Assembly: GCA_026391355.1 (NCBI GenBank)
Contig: JAPLDH010000012.1
Location: forward strand, 1 to 64,000
Source of the DNA: Bacteroidota bacterium
GTDB lineage: Bacteria; Bacteroidota; Bacteroidia; Bacteroidales; FEN-979
Reading direction: 5' to 3'
Length of the DNA: 64,000 nt
The translations under genes and the position numbers were made by a program. This document shows positions 26,701 to 35,414 of the stretch, piece by piece; positions within the stretch are counted from its first letter, which is position 1; each line of letters opens with the position of its first letter. The notes beneath the pieces were generated by a model. It did no database searches, was not told the origin of the DNA, and saw only the letters and a list, made by a program, of their open reading frames with translations.

Positions 26701-26949
26701 GATGAACTTACTTTTTTAAGAGGTATTCCAAAAGAAGCGTGGGAATACAAACTTGGCAATCGTACTGCCATCGAATGGGTGCTCGATCAATACAAGGAGA
26801 CAAAACCTACCGATCCTACTATTGCCGAAAAGTTTAACACTTACCGGTTCGCCGATTATAAAGAACAGGTGATCGATCTGTTAAAAAGAGTTTGCACGGT
26901 AAGCGTAGAAACGGTAAATATTATCAAACAAATGGAAATGGAAAAATAG
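23737..26949 (+). CDS. Single-polypeptide restriction-modification enzyme with N6-adenine methylase
   Basis: A 1070-residue fused enzyme. The N-terminus has a PD-(D/E)xK-like core, Asp74-x4-Glu79-x-Lys81 (LDIGLWESK), consistent with a nuclease. A helical region (about 160-300) leads to a gamma-class N6-adenine methylase: motif I DPATGTGTF (from Asp340) and motif IV NPPY (from Asn450). Residues about 650-880 are AT-rich and divergent, probably the target-recognition part, and the last about 190 residues form a conserved tail. It lacks the helicase block of LlaGI-type ISP enzymes, so it resembles type IIG/IIL enzymes. No separate specificity or restriction gene is nearby. Probably acquired horizontally. 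Confidence 0.87.
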   Translation: MSKILINQYYQNLDRTLQFGKSRNEQSIRNHFWVLLNDYARKFNYEVIAEVAVMGTKGNKVHPDGTVKNLWGLDIGLWESKDEKDDIEAEIDAKIKKGYPLTNTLFEDSNVAVLFQRGEEVNRVKVRDADKLHEILSEFFSFKGETVYKFEDAIEKFKADIPVIVETLRKKILETRENNEVFLAAQSVFLELCRAEINPDITLEDIREMMIQHILTSDIFTKIFDDAEFHHHNTIAAELEKLIGILFTYAERKNLLNSIEHYYEAISATAASITDHHEKQKFLKVLYGNFYKVYNPKAADRLGVIYTPNEIVQFMVQSTNYLLFKHFGKTLADKNVEILDPATGTGTFICEIIENAIPKEQLDYKFKNEIHANEVAILPYYIANLNIEFTFKQKMQYYAEFPNLCFVDTLDNVSALAFSGKQHDMFGVTSENTERIKRQNSKKISVIIGNPPYNANQLNENENNKNREYPEIDKRIKNTYIKHSTAQKTKLYDMYARFYRWASDRLDRNGILAFITNRSFIDSRTFDGFRKIIASEFNAVHIIDLGGDVRANPKLSGSKHNVFGIQTGVAIMILVRNERNVKEPLTSKTFKELKEDLNIITEPVVLYKEKEYFSTQGCRIYYLRRPEMETAPEKLEFLRTSKIEYLFFDRLTPDKNNNWINLAEDNNWESLLPLADKDVKHGNKKEAVFQLFSNGIVTARDEWTYDFNETVLQNKVKYFCDFFEKEKKRWNDINTKIPINDFVDRTIKWTSELENHLQKGSKLKFNKNKIKISYYRPYVKQFTYFDRIITHRLYQQDNIFPIGQSYINELICFVSGNRLEFSAIAVDAIPNYAVYSLDPIQCLPFYHYNSEGNRIDNISDWGLEQFVNHYQDNKITKEDIFHYTYAVLHNPAYRKKYFLNLKREFPRLPFYENFRQWSTWGKALMDLHINYETVYPWPLERHDFEIKAEAKKQKEMFSKAEEPEEMYARKPRIKVKLKADKTAGIIEIDELTFLRGIPKEAWEYKLGNRTAIEWVLDQYKETKPTDPTIAEKFNTYRFADYKEQVIDLLKRVCTVSVETVNIIKQMEMEK

Positions 26950-26984
26950 GGCAATTCATATCCTACCATTCAACATAAAATTAT

Positions 26985-28235
26985 ATGAAAAAAAACATTT
27001 ACAAAACCCTTCTGCTGGCTTTTTGCCTCCTGCTCCTGCTTCCGGGTTCAAAAGCCCAATGGAACCAGATTTATACTTTCAATGACCAGATGAATGATCT
27101 CTGGTTCGTGGATAAAGATAACGGTTATATCTGCGGAGGGTATTCGGGGCCTTCTCTCCAGACAACCACAAATGGTGGCTTTACATGGGAAGACATGACA
27201 GGCAGTTTTACCGAAAGTTTACTTTCTGTTCTTTTCACGGATCCGGCCACAGGGTTCGTTACAACCTACGGAACATCGGGTTCGGCGGTATATAAAACCA
27301 CGAACCAGGGTTATTCATGGCAACTGAAATACCAGTATGTACCGCCCATGCATACCCTGACTTTCCCGACTCCCCTTGTCGGGTATACTTTTCCCTCTAT
27401 TATGGAATATATAGATGTGGTTAAAACATTAGATGGTGGTGAAACATGGTCAAAAATCTCAAGTTTTCAGACACTGGGGGCAGGCTTTGGTGTGACTGAC
27501 TGTTTTTTCACCAGTGAAGATTACGGTTTTCTGGTAACTGACGAAGGTTCCATTTTCCGCACTGTAAATGGAGGATTAACATTTACCCAGCGTTTCAATG
27601 CCTGGAATTATTCTTTCACAGGCGTTCATTTCACTACTCCGGATACCGGGTTTGTTACAGGATATATATCTGATTGCTTTACAAATTGCGGACTTCTTCT
27701 TAAGACTACAAATGGAGGAACAACCTGGTCGACTGATTTTTATCCCTGGAAGATCTTTGATGTTTATTTTACCAAGAAAGATACCGGATACCTTGCCACC
27801 GATAAAATCTATAAAACCACTGATGGAGGAAATTCCTGGATTCCCCAGATAAGTAATATTGAAGGGTATTTCGGGAAATTGAATTTTCCCACTAAAGAGA
27901 TCGGATACTCCCTTAACGGCCCCTGGTTATGGAAAACGAATCCGGATGTCGGAGTGGGAATCCGAACAACGGATCCTGTCACATCTTTCCGGATTATTCC
28001 TGTTCCTGCTTCCGGAAAGATCACATGTTTGCTTGAACTACCGCTGCAAACAACAGCAACGATCGACCTGCTGGATTCTTATGGTCAACCAGTCAAATCT
28101 CTCTTTCGTGGTCTTCTCAGTACCGGTAAACATTCCCTTACGTCAGATCTCACAGGAATACCGGTTGGTTTTTATTTGTGCCGCCTTACTACAAATAAAG
28201 GAAAGGAAACAAAAAAGGTTGTGATCTCAAAATAA
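26985..28235 (+). CDS. T9SS-secreted YCF48/BNR-like beta-propeller protein
   Basis: A 416-residue exported protein: signal peptide about 1-24 (LLLLPGSKAQ), then repeats of the type TTNGGxTW / DxGYxxxxxG (about 40-320), which form a YCF48/BNR-like propeller. The last about 75 residues (FRIIPVPASGKITC ... YGQPVKSL ... GFYLCRLTTNKGKETKKVVISK, broken here) are a T9SS type A sorting domain, predicting export across the outer membrane and surface attachment or release. Same architecture as the 693-residue protein at 54699-56780. A terminator follows immediately. Confidence 0.85.
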   Translation: MKKNIYKTLLLAFCLLLLLPGSKAQWNQIYTFNDQMNDLWFVDKDNGYICGGYSGPSLQTTTNGGFTWEDMTGSFTESLLSVLFTDPATGFVTTYGTSGSAVYKTTNQGYSWQLKYQYVPPMHTLTFPTPLVGYTFPSIMEYIDVVKTLDGGETWSKISSFQTLGAGFGVTDCFFTSEDYGFLVTDEGSIFRTVNGGLTFTQRFNAWNYSFTGVHFTTPDTGFVTGYISDCFTNCGLLLKTTNGGTTWSTDFYPWKIFDVYFTKKDTGYLATDKIYKTTDGGNSWIPQISNIEGYFGKLNFPTKEIGYSLNGPWLWKTNPDVGVGIRTTDPVTSFRIIPVPASGKITCLLELPLQTTATIDLLDSYGQPVKSLFRGLLSTGKHSLTSDLTGIPVGFYLCRLTTNKGKETKKVVISK

Positions 28236-28264
28236 AATGGTACTGACCATTTCCTTTTTTTCTT
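28235..28264 (+). terminator. Rho-independent terminator
   Basis: Stem AAATGGT / ACCATTT (28235-28241, 28246-28252), four-base loop, then CC and seven Ts. It overlaps the stop codon of the T9SS cargo gene. Confidence 0.85.
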
Positions 28265-28283
28265 TCCTCCAACCGGTATTTTT

Positions 28284-29681
28284 TTAAAACTCGGCGTTTT
28301 TGGGTGTTCTTGGAAAAGGTATCACATCCCGGATGTTCGCCATCCCTGTGACAAAAAGGATCAACCGTTCAAATCCAAGTCCAAAGCCGGAATGAGGCGC
28401 TGTTCCGAATTTTCTCGTTTCGAGATACCACCAGATATCCTTTTCCGGCATGTGCATCTCTTGTGTACGTTGCAGCAGTCGTTTATAATTTTCCTCACGC
28501 TGCGAACCACCAATCACTTCCCCTATTTTCGGAAAAAGTACATCCATGGCACGAACCGTTTTTCCATCATCGTTCTGCTTCATATAAAAAGCTTTGATCT
28601 CCTTGGGGTAATCGGTAAGTATGACCGGCTTTTTAAAATGTTTTTCGACAAGATATTTCTCATGTTCAGCCTGAAGGTCAATGCCCCAGTTGACCGGAAA
28701 TTCGAATGACTGGCCTGACTTCATCAATATTTCCACTGCTTCAGTATAAGTTGCCCTTACAAATTTGTTGTTGATCACGAACTCCAGTCTTTCGATCAGC
28801 TCATTATCATACATCTTCTGAAGAAACAAGAGATCCTCATGGCATTTTTCAAGTGCGTAAATCATCAGGAACTTCAACATATCTTCTGCCAGATCCATGT
28901 TATCATTGATATCACAAAAGGCCATTTCCGGTTCGATCATCCAAAATTCCGCAAGATGACGCGGGGTATTTGAGTTTTCGGCCCGGAAGGTCGGTGAAAA
29001 AGTATAAACCTGTGATAAGGCCAATGCACCAAGTTCTGCTTCCAACTGCCCTGAAACTGTCAGCTTTGTCTCCTTTCCAAAGAAATCCTGTGAATAATCA
29101 ATTGTTCCATCTTCTTTCAGTGGTGGGTTTTGTGCATCCAGCGTGGAAACGCGAAATAATGCACCGGCCCCTTCCGCATCAGATCCCGTTATAACAGGAG
29201 TATGTAAATAATAGAATCCATGATCGTTGAAATACTTATGGATGCCAAAAGCCATGGCATGACGAATTCTCAGGATTGCACCAAAAGTGTTCGTCCTTGG
29301 ACGAAGATGTGCAATTTCCCTTAGGAACTCCAGGGAATGGCCCTTTTTCTGCAACGGGTAGGTTTCAGGATCAGCGGTTCCGTACAATGCGATCTCTTTT
29401 GCCTGGATCTCCACAGGCTGGCCCTGTGCAGGAGATTCCACCAGGATTCCGTTCACTGCAATGCAGGAACCTGTTGTAACCTGTCGCAATAACTCTTCAT
29501 TGAATTTTTCAACCTCAGCAACCACCTGAATATTATGAATAACAGACCCATCGTTCACAGCAATAAAACTGACCTGTTTGTTTCCTCTCCTTGTCCTGAC
29601 CCATCCCTTGATCAGTACCTCTTTTCCGAAATCTTTTGACTGCAGTAAATCAGAAACCTTTGTTCTGGTTATATGTTCCAT
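28284..29681 (-). CDS. asnS: Asparaginyl-tRNA synthetase
   Basis: A 465-residue class II synthetase charging tRNA-Asn. It has the N-terminal OB-fold anticodon-binding domain ([16 protein letters not shown]) and class II motifs: motif 2 [21 protein letters not shown] (split as [11 protein letters not shown] and FWMIEPE) and motif 3 GFGLGFERL near the end. The ATG at 29681 gives the usual length (about 466); a longer in-frame start at 29807 lies upstream of the -7 box at 29699-29706 and would not be in the transcript. Confidence 0.96.
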   Translation of the reverse strand: MEHITRTKVSDLLQSKDFGKEVLIKGWVRTRRGNKQVSFIAVNDGSVIHNIQVVAEVEKFNEELLRQVTTGSCIAVNGILVESPAQGQPVEIQAKEIALYGTADPETYPLQKKGHSLEFLREIAHLRPRTNTFGAILRIRHAMAFGIHKYFNDHGFYYLHTPVITGSDAEGAGALFRVSTLDAQNPPLKEDGTIDYSQDFFGKETKLTVSGQLEAELGALALSQVYTFSPTFRAENSNTPRHLAEFWMIEPEMAFCDINDNMDLAEDMLKFLMIYALEKCHEDLLFLQKMYDNELIERLEFVINNKFVRATYTEAVEILMKSGQSFEFPVNWGIDLQAEHEKYLVEKHFKKPVILTDYPKEIKAFYMKQNDDGKTVRAMDVLFPKIGEVIGGSQREENYKRLLQRTQEMHMPEKDIWWYLETRKFGTAPHSGFGLGFERLILFVTGMANIRDVIPFPRTPKNAEF

Positions 29682-30022
29682 GACCTGTAAAGTTTTGACA
29701 AAAGTAAAGGAATTGATCTTCCTAACCAAAATCGAACCCTCAGGCAAAGGTTGGGTCATCATTCCCCATGCCTGCCGGGAGACAGATGTGGGGATGAGTT
29801 TATTCAATCTCCTTCAAATTCAGTAAAAAATCTCATTATAGGATTCAGAATCCCATTATGGGAATCAATTTAAACCATGATATTTTTTATAGTACTGATA
29901 ATGTGTATTTTAAAAATATCATTATTCTTGGTATGAATTTGGCATTATCTATTTTACAATACAAAACTGACAACAATTAAAAAACAAATAAAATAAATTA
30001 AAAACCAAAAAAACCAAAAACC
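29682..30022. other. Intergenic region between asnS and the DUF4402 gene
   Basis: About 340 bases. It holds the asnS promoter (minus strand) and an imperfect dyad TCCCAT-T-ATGGGA at 29851-29863, a possible operator. The part nearest 30022 is very AT-rich and should contain the DUF4402 promoter, but no TAnnTTTG box was found. Confidence 0.4.
29699..29730 (-). promoter_or_regulatory. asnS promoter
   Basis: On the minus strand TTTG (29727-29730), a 20-base gap, then TACTTTTG (29699-29706). Both boxes and the spacing match the Bacteroidota consensus. It decides the asnS start. Confidence 0.8.
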
Positions 30023-30538
30023 ATGAAAACAACGATTAAAATTTCCGCACTGTTCCTTATGTTCACAGGATTTGCAGCCAGTTCATTTGCCCAGGTATCC
30101 GCTACAGCCAGCGCATCAGCCACAATTGTAACCCCGATCGCCATTACAAAGACGGTAGATATGAATTTCGGTAACGTTGCCGTCAGTTCATCTCTCGGTA
30201 CGGTCATACTTGCCCCGGCAGGCACTCGTACACCAACAGGTGGGGTCACTTTACCCGCAACCAATGGTACTGTTGCAGCAGCTTCATTCTCCATAACCGG
30301 AGCGCCTAACTATACTTACAGCATATCACTTCCAACTTCAAACATCGTTGTTTATAATGGCCCGAACAATACCATGCAGGTTAACGCTTTCACAAGCACC
30401 CCAACTCCTACAGGTACACTGGATGGTTTCGGTAACCAGACCCTTAATGTAGGCGCCACCCTGAATGTTGCCGGCAGCCAGAATGCAGGAACCTATGTAA
30501 CTACTACACCGTTCACAGTTACAGTGAATTATAACTAA
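30023..30538 (+). CDS. DUF4402 domain secreted protein
   Basis: A 171-residue exported protein with a signal peptide (about 1-24, ending SSFAQ) and a beta-rich, Thr/Ala/Val-rich body: VTPIAITKTVDMNFGNVAV, then GAPNYTYSISLP and a C-terminal FTVTVNYN. This fits DUF4402, small pilin-like or surface beta-sandwich proteins of unknown role. It has very few charged residues. It is followed by two strong hairpins, suggesting a short, possibly abundant single-gene transcript. Confidence 0.82.
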   Translation: MKTTIKISALFLMFTGFAASSFAQVSATASASATIVTPIAITKTVDMNFGNVAVSSSLGTVILAPAGTRTPTGGVTLPATNGTVAAASFSITGAPNYTYSISLPTSNIVVYNGPNNTMQVNAFTSTPTPTGTLDGFGNQTLNVGATLNVAGSQNAGTYVTTTPFTVTVNYN

Positions 30539-30548
30539 ACCGGAAGAT

Positions 30549-30577
30549 ACCGGATCATTCAAGACGAATGATCCGGT
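30549..30577 (+). terminator. Perfect 12-bp hairpin after the DUF4402 gene
   Basis: ACCGGATCATTC (30549-30560) pairs with 30566-30577 around AAGAC. There is no U-run, so it may stabilise the 3' end rather than terminate. Confidence 0.6.
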
Positions 30578-30604
30578 GTTCTGAGAAGTCAGAGTTAATT
30601 ACCG

Positions 30605-30653
30605 GAGACGCAAAGCCAGGAGATATAAAATCCTGGCTTTTGCGTCTCGTTTT
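30605..30653 (+). terminator. Long hairpin with short T-run
   Basis: 17-bp stem (30605-30621 with 30631-30648, one bulged T) with a 9-base loop, followed by GTTTT. Its 3' arm contains the -33 box of the next gene. It contains the GAGACGCAAAG phrase of an intergenic repeat family. Confidence 0.7.
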
Positions 30654-30668
30654 AATCCCTTACCTTTG
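30639..30668 (+). promoter_or_regulatory. Promoter for the DAHP synthase/chorismate mutase gene
   Basis: TTTG at 30639-30642, 18-base gap, TACCTTTG at 30661-30668. The ATG is at 30674, so the transcript would be leaderless or nearly so. Confidence 0.7.
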
Positions 30669-30673
30669 CACTT

Positions 30674-31765
30674 ATGACGGTTCAGTTAAATATTCTACCC
30701 CTCAATGCCTGGCTTCCTGTCACTTCACTGCCGTTTGTCATAGCGGGCCCATGCAGCGCTGAATCGGAAGAACAGGTGATGGAAACGGCCTTGGCACTTG
30801 CCCGAATCCCCCAGGTAAAGGTTTTCCGGTCGGGAATATGGAAACCAAGGACCCGGCCAAAGTCTTTTGAAGGCATTGGCGACAGCGGGTTGAAATGGTT
30901 GCAGAGGGTGAAGCAGGAAACCGGACTGCTTACTGCCGTTGAAGTGGCCAACCCCAACCATGTAGCCAAGGCCATTGAAAATGGTATCGATATATTGTGG
31001 ATTGGCGCCAGGACAGTAGTAAATCCGTTCTCTGTTCAGGAGATCTGTGATACGCTTGCAGGTGTTGACATCCCTATACTGGTCAAAAACCCCCTGAATC
31101 CTGATATCAATATTTGGATCGGGGCCCTTGAACGTCTTAACCAGGCAGGAATAAACAAACTCATCGCGGTTCATCGCGGTTTTTCCTTTTTTAACCGTAC
31201 CCCTTACCGGAATTCTCCCATGTGGGAGATCCCCATCGAGTTGAAAAGATTGATCCCCGATCTCCCTGTGATTGTTGATCCCAGCCATATTTGCGGGGAT
31301 AAGGAACGGTTGCTCGCCACATCACAAAAGGCGCTTGATCTTGTTATGCAGGGATTGATGATCGAAACGCATATCCACCCCGAAAAAGCTTTATCGGACA
31401 AGGAGCAGCAAATCACTCCTTTACAACTCAAAGAACTGCTCGGCAATCTGGTCATCCGGCAAGAATCGGTTACAACCGGATTCGAGAACAGCCTGCAGGA
31501 ATTGCGTTCAGAAATTGATAAACTGGATGAAGAGTTGCTGGATATTCTTGCACGCCGAATGATGGTTGTGGAGGAGATCGGAAAATATAAAAAGATAAAC
31601 AATATTACCATCCTTCAGCTTAAAAGATGGAGCCAGATCATTCGCGAAAGAGTCCAGGGAGGTGTTTACCTGGGACTGAGCCGGGAATTCATCCTGAAAT
31701 TGCTCGAAGCCATCCACGAAGAATCCATTCAACGACAGACGGAAGTGATGAACAGGAAAGAGTAA
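30674..31765 (+). CDS. Bifunctional DAHP synthase / chorismate mutase (type II)
   Basis: A 363-residue enzyme for aromatic amino acid synthesis. Residues about 1-255 are a KDO8PS-like (type I beta) 3-deoxy-7-phosphoheptulonate synthase: FVIAGPCSAES (about 21-31), RSGIWKPRTRP, VDPSHICG (about 203-210). Residues about 270-355 are an AroQ-type chorismate mutase helix bundle (LRSEIDKLDEELLDILARRM). The fusion makes the first step of the pathway sensitive to the branch-point product, as known for this architecture in Bacteroidota. The start fits the promoter only if the message is leaderless. Confidence 0.93.
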   Translation: MTVQLNILPLNAWLPVTSLPFVIAGPCSAESEEQVMETALALARIPQVKVFRSGIWKPRTRPKSFEGIGDSGLKWLQRVKQETGLLTAVEVANPNHVAKAIENGIDILWIGARTVVNPFSVQEICDTLAGVDIPILVKNPLNPDINIWIGALERLNQAGINKLIAVHRGFSFFNRTPYRNSPMWEIPIELKRLIPDLPVIVDPSHICGDKERLLATSQKALDLVMQGLMIETHIHPEKALSDKEQQITPLQLKELLGNLVIRQESVTTGFENSLQELRSEIDKLDEELLDILARRMMVVEEIGKYKKINNITILQLKRWSQIIRERVQGGVYLGLSREFILKLLEAIHEESIQRQTEVMNRKE

Positions 31766-31825
31766 GCCAGTTTGCAGTTCCCGGTTCCCGGTTAAAAGGA
31801 AGAAGTCGGTTTTCACTTCTCACAT

Positions 31826-32737
31826 TTAAAACCATTTTTTCATTCTGAGATAGATTACAGTGACAAAGGCAATGGCCAGCATGACAACGACAAGGATCGT
31901 GAAAGAATGAGGATTTGTCTGAACAGGGAGGTTTATATTCATCGAAAAGATATTCGCCATGAGGATCAGCGGCAACAGGATAGTTGAAAAGAGGGTGAGG
32001 ATCTTCAACGTTTTATTTGTCCGGTCGACCTGCATCGAATCAAAGGTCATCGAGTAACCTCTGATGAGTTCCGCATCATCTTCTACTATATCCATCACTT
32101 TCTGAAAATAGTCGAGAATATTTCCCCAGTAATCCTCCATGTCCTTTGCAAATCCCTTGATAGTTCCGCTTTGTAATTTATTGAACACCTGGAGTTCGGG
32201 CTTGAACATTGTATTTAACAGGATCACGTTTTTCCGGGTGATGGTGATTTTTTCAATAATTTTCTCCGTTTTTCTTGCAAACAGTGATTTTCCGCAGTTG
32301 TCCACATCTTTATCGATCTTATCAACGAGGGTTTGTGTCTCCTTCATCAGGTAGTCAAGGATCCGGTAAAGCAGTGCATCACTGCTGCCGGCTTCAACTT
32401 TAACACCGGCAATTACCTTATTTTTCTCCTTGGTAAAGAGTTCTTTCACAATCCAGTGTGACCTACCTATGGTGATGAGGAAATCCTGACCCCAGAATAC
32501 CTTGATTTCCTTGGCATCAACAAAAGTATTGGTTGCATCCAGACTTGGGAAATGCAAAACAAGAAAATAATAATCCTCGTAAGTATCAATCTTCGGCCTC
32601 AGGTTGGTGACACTGCGGCAATCTTCAATATCGAGGGGATGAAAATGATAGGTATCGCTCAGCGTCTGGAGGTCTTCTTCTGTAGGACGCACAATGTGCG
32701 ACCAATTCAGCGTTCCGAATTTTATAGTTTCGATCAT
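31826..32737 (-). CDS. CorA-like magnesium transport protein with SMN in place of GMN
   Basis: A 303-residue CorA-family protein: cytoplasmic alpha/beta domain, long helix (TLVDKIDKDVDNCGKSLF and following), and two C-terminal membrane helices (about 240-264 and 278-298). The signature at the end of the first helix reads SMN (265-267) instead of the GMN selectivity motif. Family members lacking Gly may transport other ions or be poor channels. Start chosen at MIETIKFG (32737); an in-frame ATG at 32806 would add 23 residues. Convergent with the DAHP synthase gene. Confidence 0.87.
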   Translation of the reverse strand: MIETIKFGTLNWSHIVRPTEEDLQTLSDTYHFHPLDIEDCRSVTNLRPKIDTYEDYYFLVLHFPSLDATNTFVDAKEIKVFWGQDFLITIGRSHWIVKELFTKEKNKVIAGVKVEAGSSDALLYRILDYLMKETQTLVDKIDKDVDNCGKSLFARKTEKIIEKITITRKNVILLNTMFKPELQVFNKLQSGTIKGFAKDMEDYWGNILDYFQKVMDIVEDDAELIRGYSMTFDSMQVDRTNKTLKILTLFSTILLPLILMANIFSMNINLPVQTNPHSFTILVVVMLAIAFVTVIYLRMKKWF

Positions 32738-32800
32738 ATTTCGCCATTTTTTCAATGAATAAATTGGTATTAACCCAACAAATTCATCTGCCGTGGGGCT

Positions 32801-32918
32801 GACCAAAAAGTCTTTTGTTACCGCGGAGGCGCTAAGGCGCAGAGAAATAATTTAGTGCTATTAAATTCTTTGCGTCTCTGCGTCTCTGCGGTTTAAAGAA
32901 AATCTTTACTTTTTAGTC
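32801..32918. repeat. Long imperfect inverted repeat between the CorA-like and M14 genes
   Basis: Outer arms GACCAAAAAGTC and its counterpart ending TTTTTAGTC, with inner arms CCGCGGAGGCGC / GCGTCTCTGCGG-like, together about 45 bp per side. The inner phrase (GAGACGCAGAG) recurs in the hairpin at 30605. A 12-bp palindrome CCCCTGCAGGGG follows at 32921-32932. Confidence 0.7.
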
Positions 32919-32941
32919 ACCCCCTGCAGGGGTTGAGTTTA

Positions 32942-35332
32942 TTAAATAATAATCAGTTTTCTTGTTCCGGAAGATCCGTTTTTAGTGGTGATCCGGTAAT
33001 AATAAATTCCCGGAGCAAGGCCAGACACTGAAAAGCGTATATGGGTATTTTCAGGAGAAACAAAGATTTCCTCTATTTTTCCCCCTGATGCATCAAAGAT
33101 AATCAATCGACCTTCGGAGCCGGCCGGGATCCTATAATTCACTGTAACTGCAGTTTGTGCAGGGTTTGGCACAGGTGTGGAAATGAAGTAAACCGGCAAA
33201 CCGTTGAGGTCAGGAACTGCTGCCGCCATATCGATAATCTGAACCTTGAAATCGTCAACATAGAAACCATCAGCAATCACCCCTGCATCACTCCGAAGGG
33301 TAAAACGAAGTTTGATGTTCTTATTTATATAATTCGTCAAAACGATCTGTTCCCTGACCCAGGTATTCTGAATACCATCATATAGTGGAGATCCATCCAT
33401 CTGGGTCAAAACACCGGGGTGGGTATAAAGTCCTGACAATGGGGTCCATGTCAATCCATCATCAGCGCTGATTTTAATCTGGACGTAATCATAGGACTTT
33501 TCAACCGACCACCGCGTCATATAGTTTATCACGGCTACAGGGGAATTTTTTAATCCTATGGTATCAATCATTGTGATGGAATTATCCTCACTCTGACCAT
33601 AATTACCCGAGGGTGAATCCGTCAAACTTCCCGGAGGGCTGAAATATTTTTGTGTACTGACACCCCATTCATCCGAGGTCCATTTATTCATGGTATTACA
33701 GCTATCACTGAATATTGCCAAAGGAGCCCCGTACCATTTTGTAACCGTATCGGAATGGGTATAGGCCCCATTATTGACCTGGAGCAGGTACCGGAAAGAT
33801 GTGGCATTATTAATTGAAGGATCTAGTGTATATGACAGGGAATCAGATACGGAGACAAACTGCTTGAGATCCTGGAAAACCTTTGGAGCGTCTGTTCCTG
33901 TAATTTTACCATCGAGCGACTGTATGGAAACGGTGTAAACACCCGTACTGTCAAGTCCGTCGCGTTCAATATGAAAGGGAAAATATCCCTGTTTGCCAGA
34001 GATAATGACCGGAGCAAAATCCTTTGCTTTAGCATATTTAAGCACCAGTTTAGTCCCCAGCAGGTTCATCAGCATGCTTTCCTGGCACAGTGGAATGATC
34101 CGGTCAGGGTTCGGCCAGAAATTGTCATTGTTGGTTCCTATTTCAGGTGTAAATGAAAAAACCTTTGGCTTGGTGGTCTGGTCCCCGTACATCCAGTCAT
34201 TGGCATCCCCGTTTGTGTTATACAATAGTGCCCCCGGCGTTCCATAAGGGTATTGGTTGTCGTGGGTCATGTATTGCCCGAACGTTACGAATATCAGGCT
34301 ATCCGGTGTATCATAGGTGATATAGCTCCATGGATAGAGGAACAACCCGGCATAGGCATGGTTATTCAGGGCCAGTGACAAATGATGTTGTGAGCAGAAT
34401 TCCCGGATGATCTGTGTCTCCGGTTCCGAAAAACCAGCCGTTCCGCGGTAGGTTTCATCCATTGGACTGGGTGACGAACCGTTATTGTCATAGCCCCATT
34501 GATACCCGAAGTTCCGGTTCAGGTCAATTCCGAAATATCCGCTTCCGTTATTCCTCCTGTTCTTCCTCCACATCCCTCCTCCATATGGGTCATTGTCACA
34601 ATTGTACTGGTAACCGTCAGGATTCATCACAGGAACAAAATAGATCTCGGCATGATCAAGCATGTACTTGATTTCAGGATCGGTAGCATAATTTTCGAGT
34701 AAATAATCAACAAAGAAGAACAAAGATTGCATCCCGATCGGTTCGCGGGCATGGATCAGTCCATCGTATAAAACTTTTGGTTCATCCTCATTGACGTTGG
34801 GATTTTTAGAGATCTTCACATAGTAAACCGTCCGGCCTTCGATGGTCGGCGTTGCACTGACAGCCATCTTTGGGGTACACAGATCAGGATACCGGATGGA
34901 TAAACTGTCGAGTTGCGCATTGACCTCATCAAGCGTATAGAACCCTCCGACAGAACCCAGTGAAAAACCATCCGGGACAGGATAATTTCCTTTTATGTCC
35001 CGGTATAGCTTGCCTTTCCCCCGGTTGATGTCTTGAATCCTCGCTGTCAGTGCCTGGTTTCGTGCAGCGATCGTTGCGGAATAATCTTCCTGCAGGATAT
35101 CGTAACGAAACCCGGCTGTTTTGATTTTCCGAAGCTCCTGATCCGAAAGTACACATGTAAAGAACCCGTCTTGCCGGTACTGACCTTCGTCTAAAGGAAT
35201 TCCCAATCTTGCCAGTTCAGTCAATCCATGGGTATCAAGAGATATTTTTACTTCGGAATATTTTGGTTGGCCGGCAAATAATAAGTTGTTTATCGTTAAT
35301 AAAAGCGTGATAATGAATAATTTTTTCATCAA
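32942..35332 (-). CDS. T9SS-secreted M14 zinc carboxypeptidase
   Basis: A 796-residue exported metallocarboxypeptidase: signal peptide about 1-20, propeptide-like region to about 115, then an M14 domain with the zinc motif HAREP (His and Glu ligands, about 195-199), RKNRRNN and LNRNFGYQWG, and a later catalytic Glu in FTPEIGT. A beta-sandwich region (about 545-700) resembles immune-inhibitor-type or MAM-like domains. The C-terminal about 80 residues (PVPNPAQTAVTVNYRIP ... GIYYYRITTKNG) are a T9SS type A sorting domain. It probably digests extracellular peptides. Confidence 0.92.
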   Translation of the reverse strand: MMKKLFIITLLLTINNLLFAGQPKYSEVKISLDTHGLTELARLGIPLDEGQYRQDGFFTCVLSDQELRKIKTAGFRYDILQEDYSATIAARNQALTARIQDINRGKGKLYRDIKGNYPVPDGFSLGSVGGFYTLDEVNAQLDSLSIRYPDLCTPKMAVSATPTIEGRTVYYVKISKNPNVNEDEPKVLYDGLIHAREPIGMQSLFFFVDYLLENYATDPEIKYMLDHAEIYFVPVMNPDGYQYNCDNDPYGGGMWRKNRRNNGSGYFGIDLNRNFGYQWGYDNNGSSPSPMDETYRGTAGFSEPETQIIREFCSQHHLSLALNNHAYAGLFLYPWSYITYDTPDSLIFVTFGQYMTHDNQYPYGTPGALLYNTNGDANDWMYGDQTTKPKVFSFTPEIGTNNDNFWPNPDRIIPLCQESMLMNLLGTKLVLKYAKAKDFAPVIISGKQGYFPFHIERDGLDSTGVYTVSIQSLDGKITGTDAPKVFQDLKQFVSVSDSLSYTLDPSINNATSFRYLLQVNNGAYTHSDTVTKWYGAPLAIFSDSCNTMNKWTSDEWGVSTQKYFSPPGSLTDSPSGNYGQSEDNSITMIDTIGLKNSPVAVINYMTRWSVEKSYDYVQIKISADDGLTWTPLSGLYTHPGVLTQMDGSPLYDGIQNTWVREQIVLTNYINKNIKLRFTLRSDAGVIADGFYVDDFKVQIIDMAAAVPDLNGLPVYFISTPVPNPAQTAVTVNYRIPAGSEGRLIIFDASGGKIEEIFVSPENTHIRFSVSGLAPGIYYYRITTKNGSSGTRKLIII

Positions 35333-35414
35333 TGGAGGATTAAAATGAAAGATTCAGACAAAACAGATGAATTACAAAGGTCGGAAATATTTGATTATGC
35401 CTGAGGAGAGCAGT

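Noticed and set aside
29682-29807. Longer start for asnS
   Set aside because: The -7 and -33 boxes lie between the two start codons, so the longer form would begin upstream of its own promoter.
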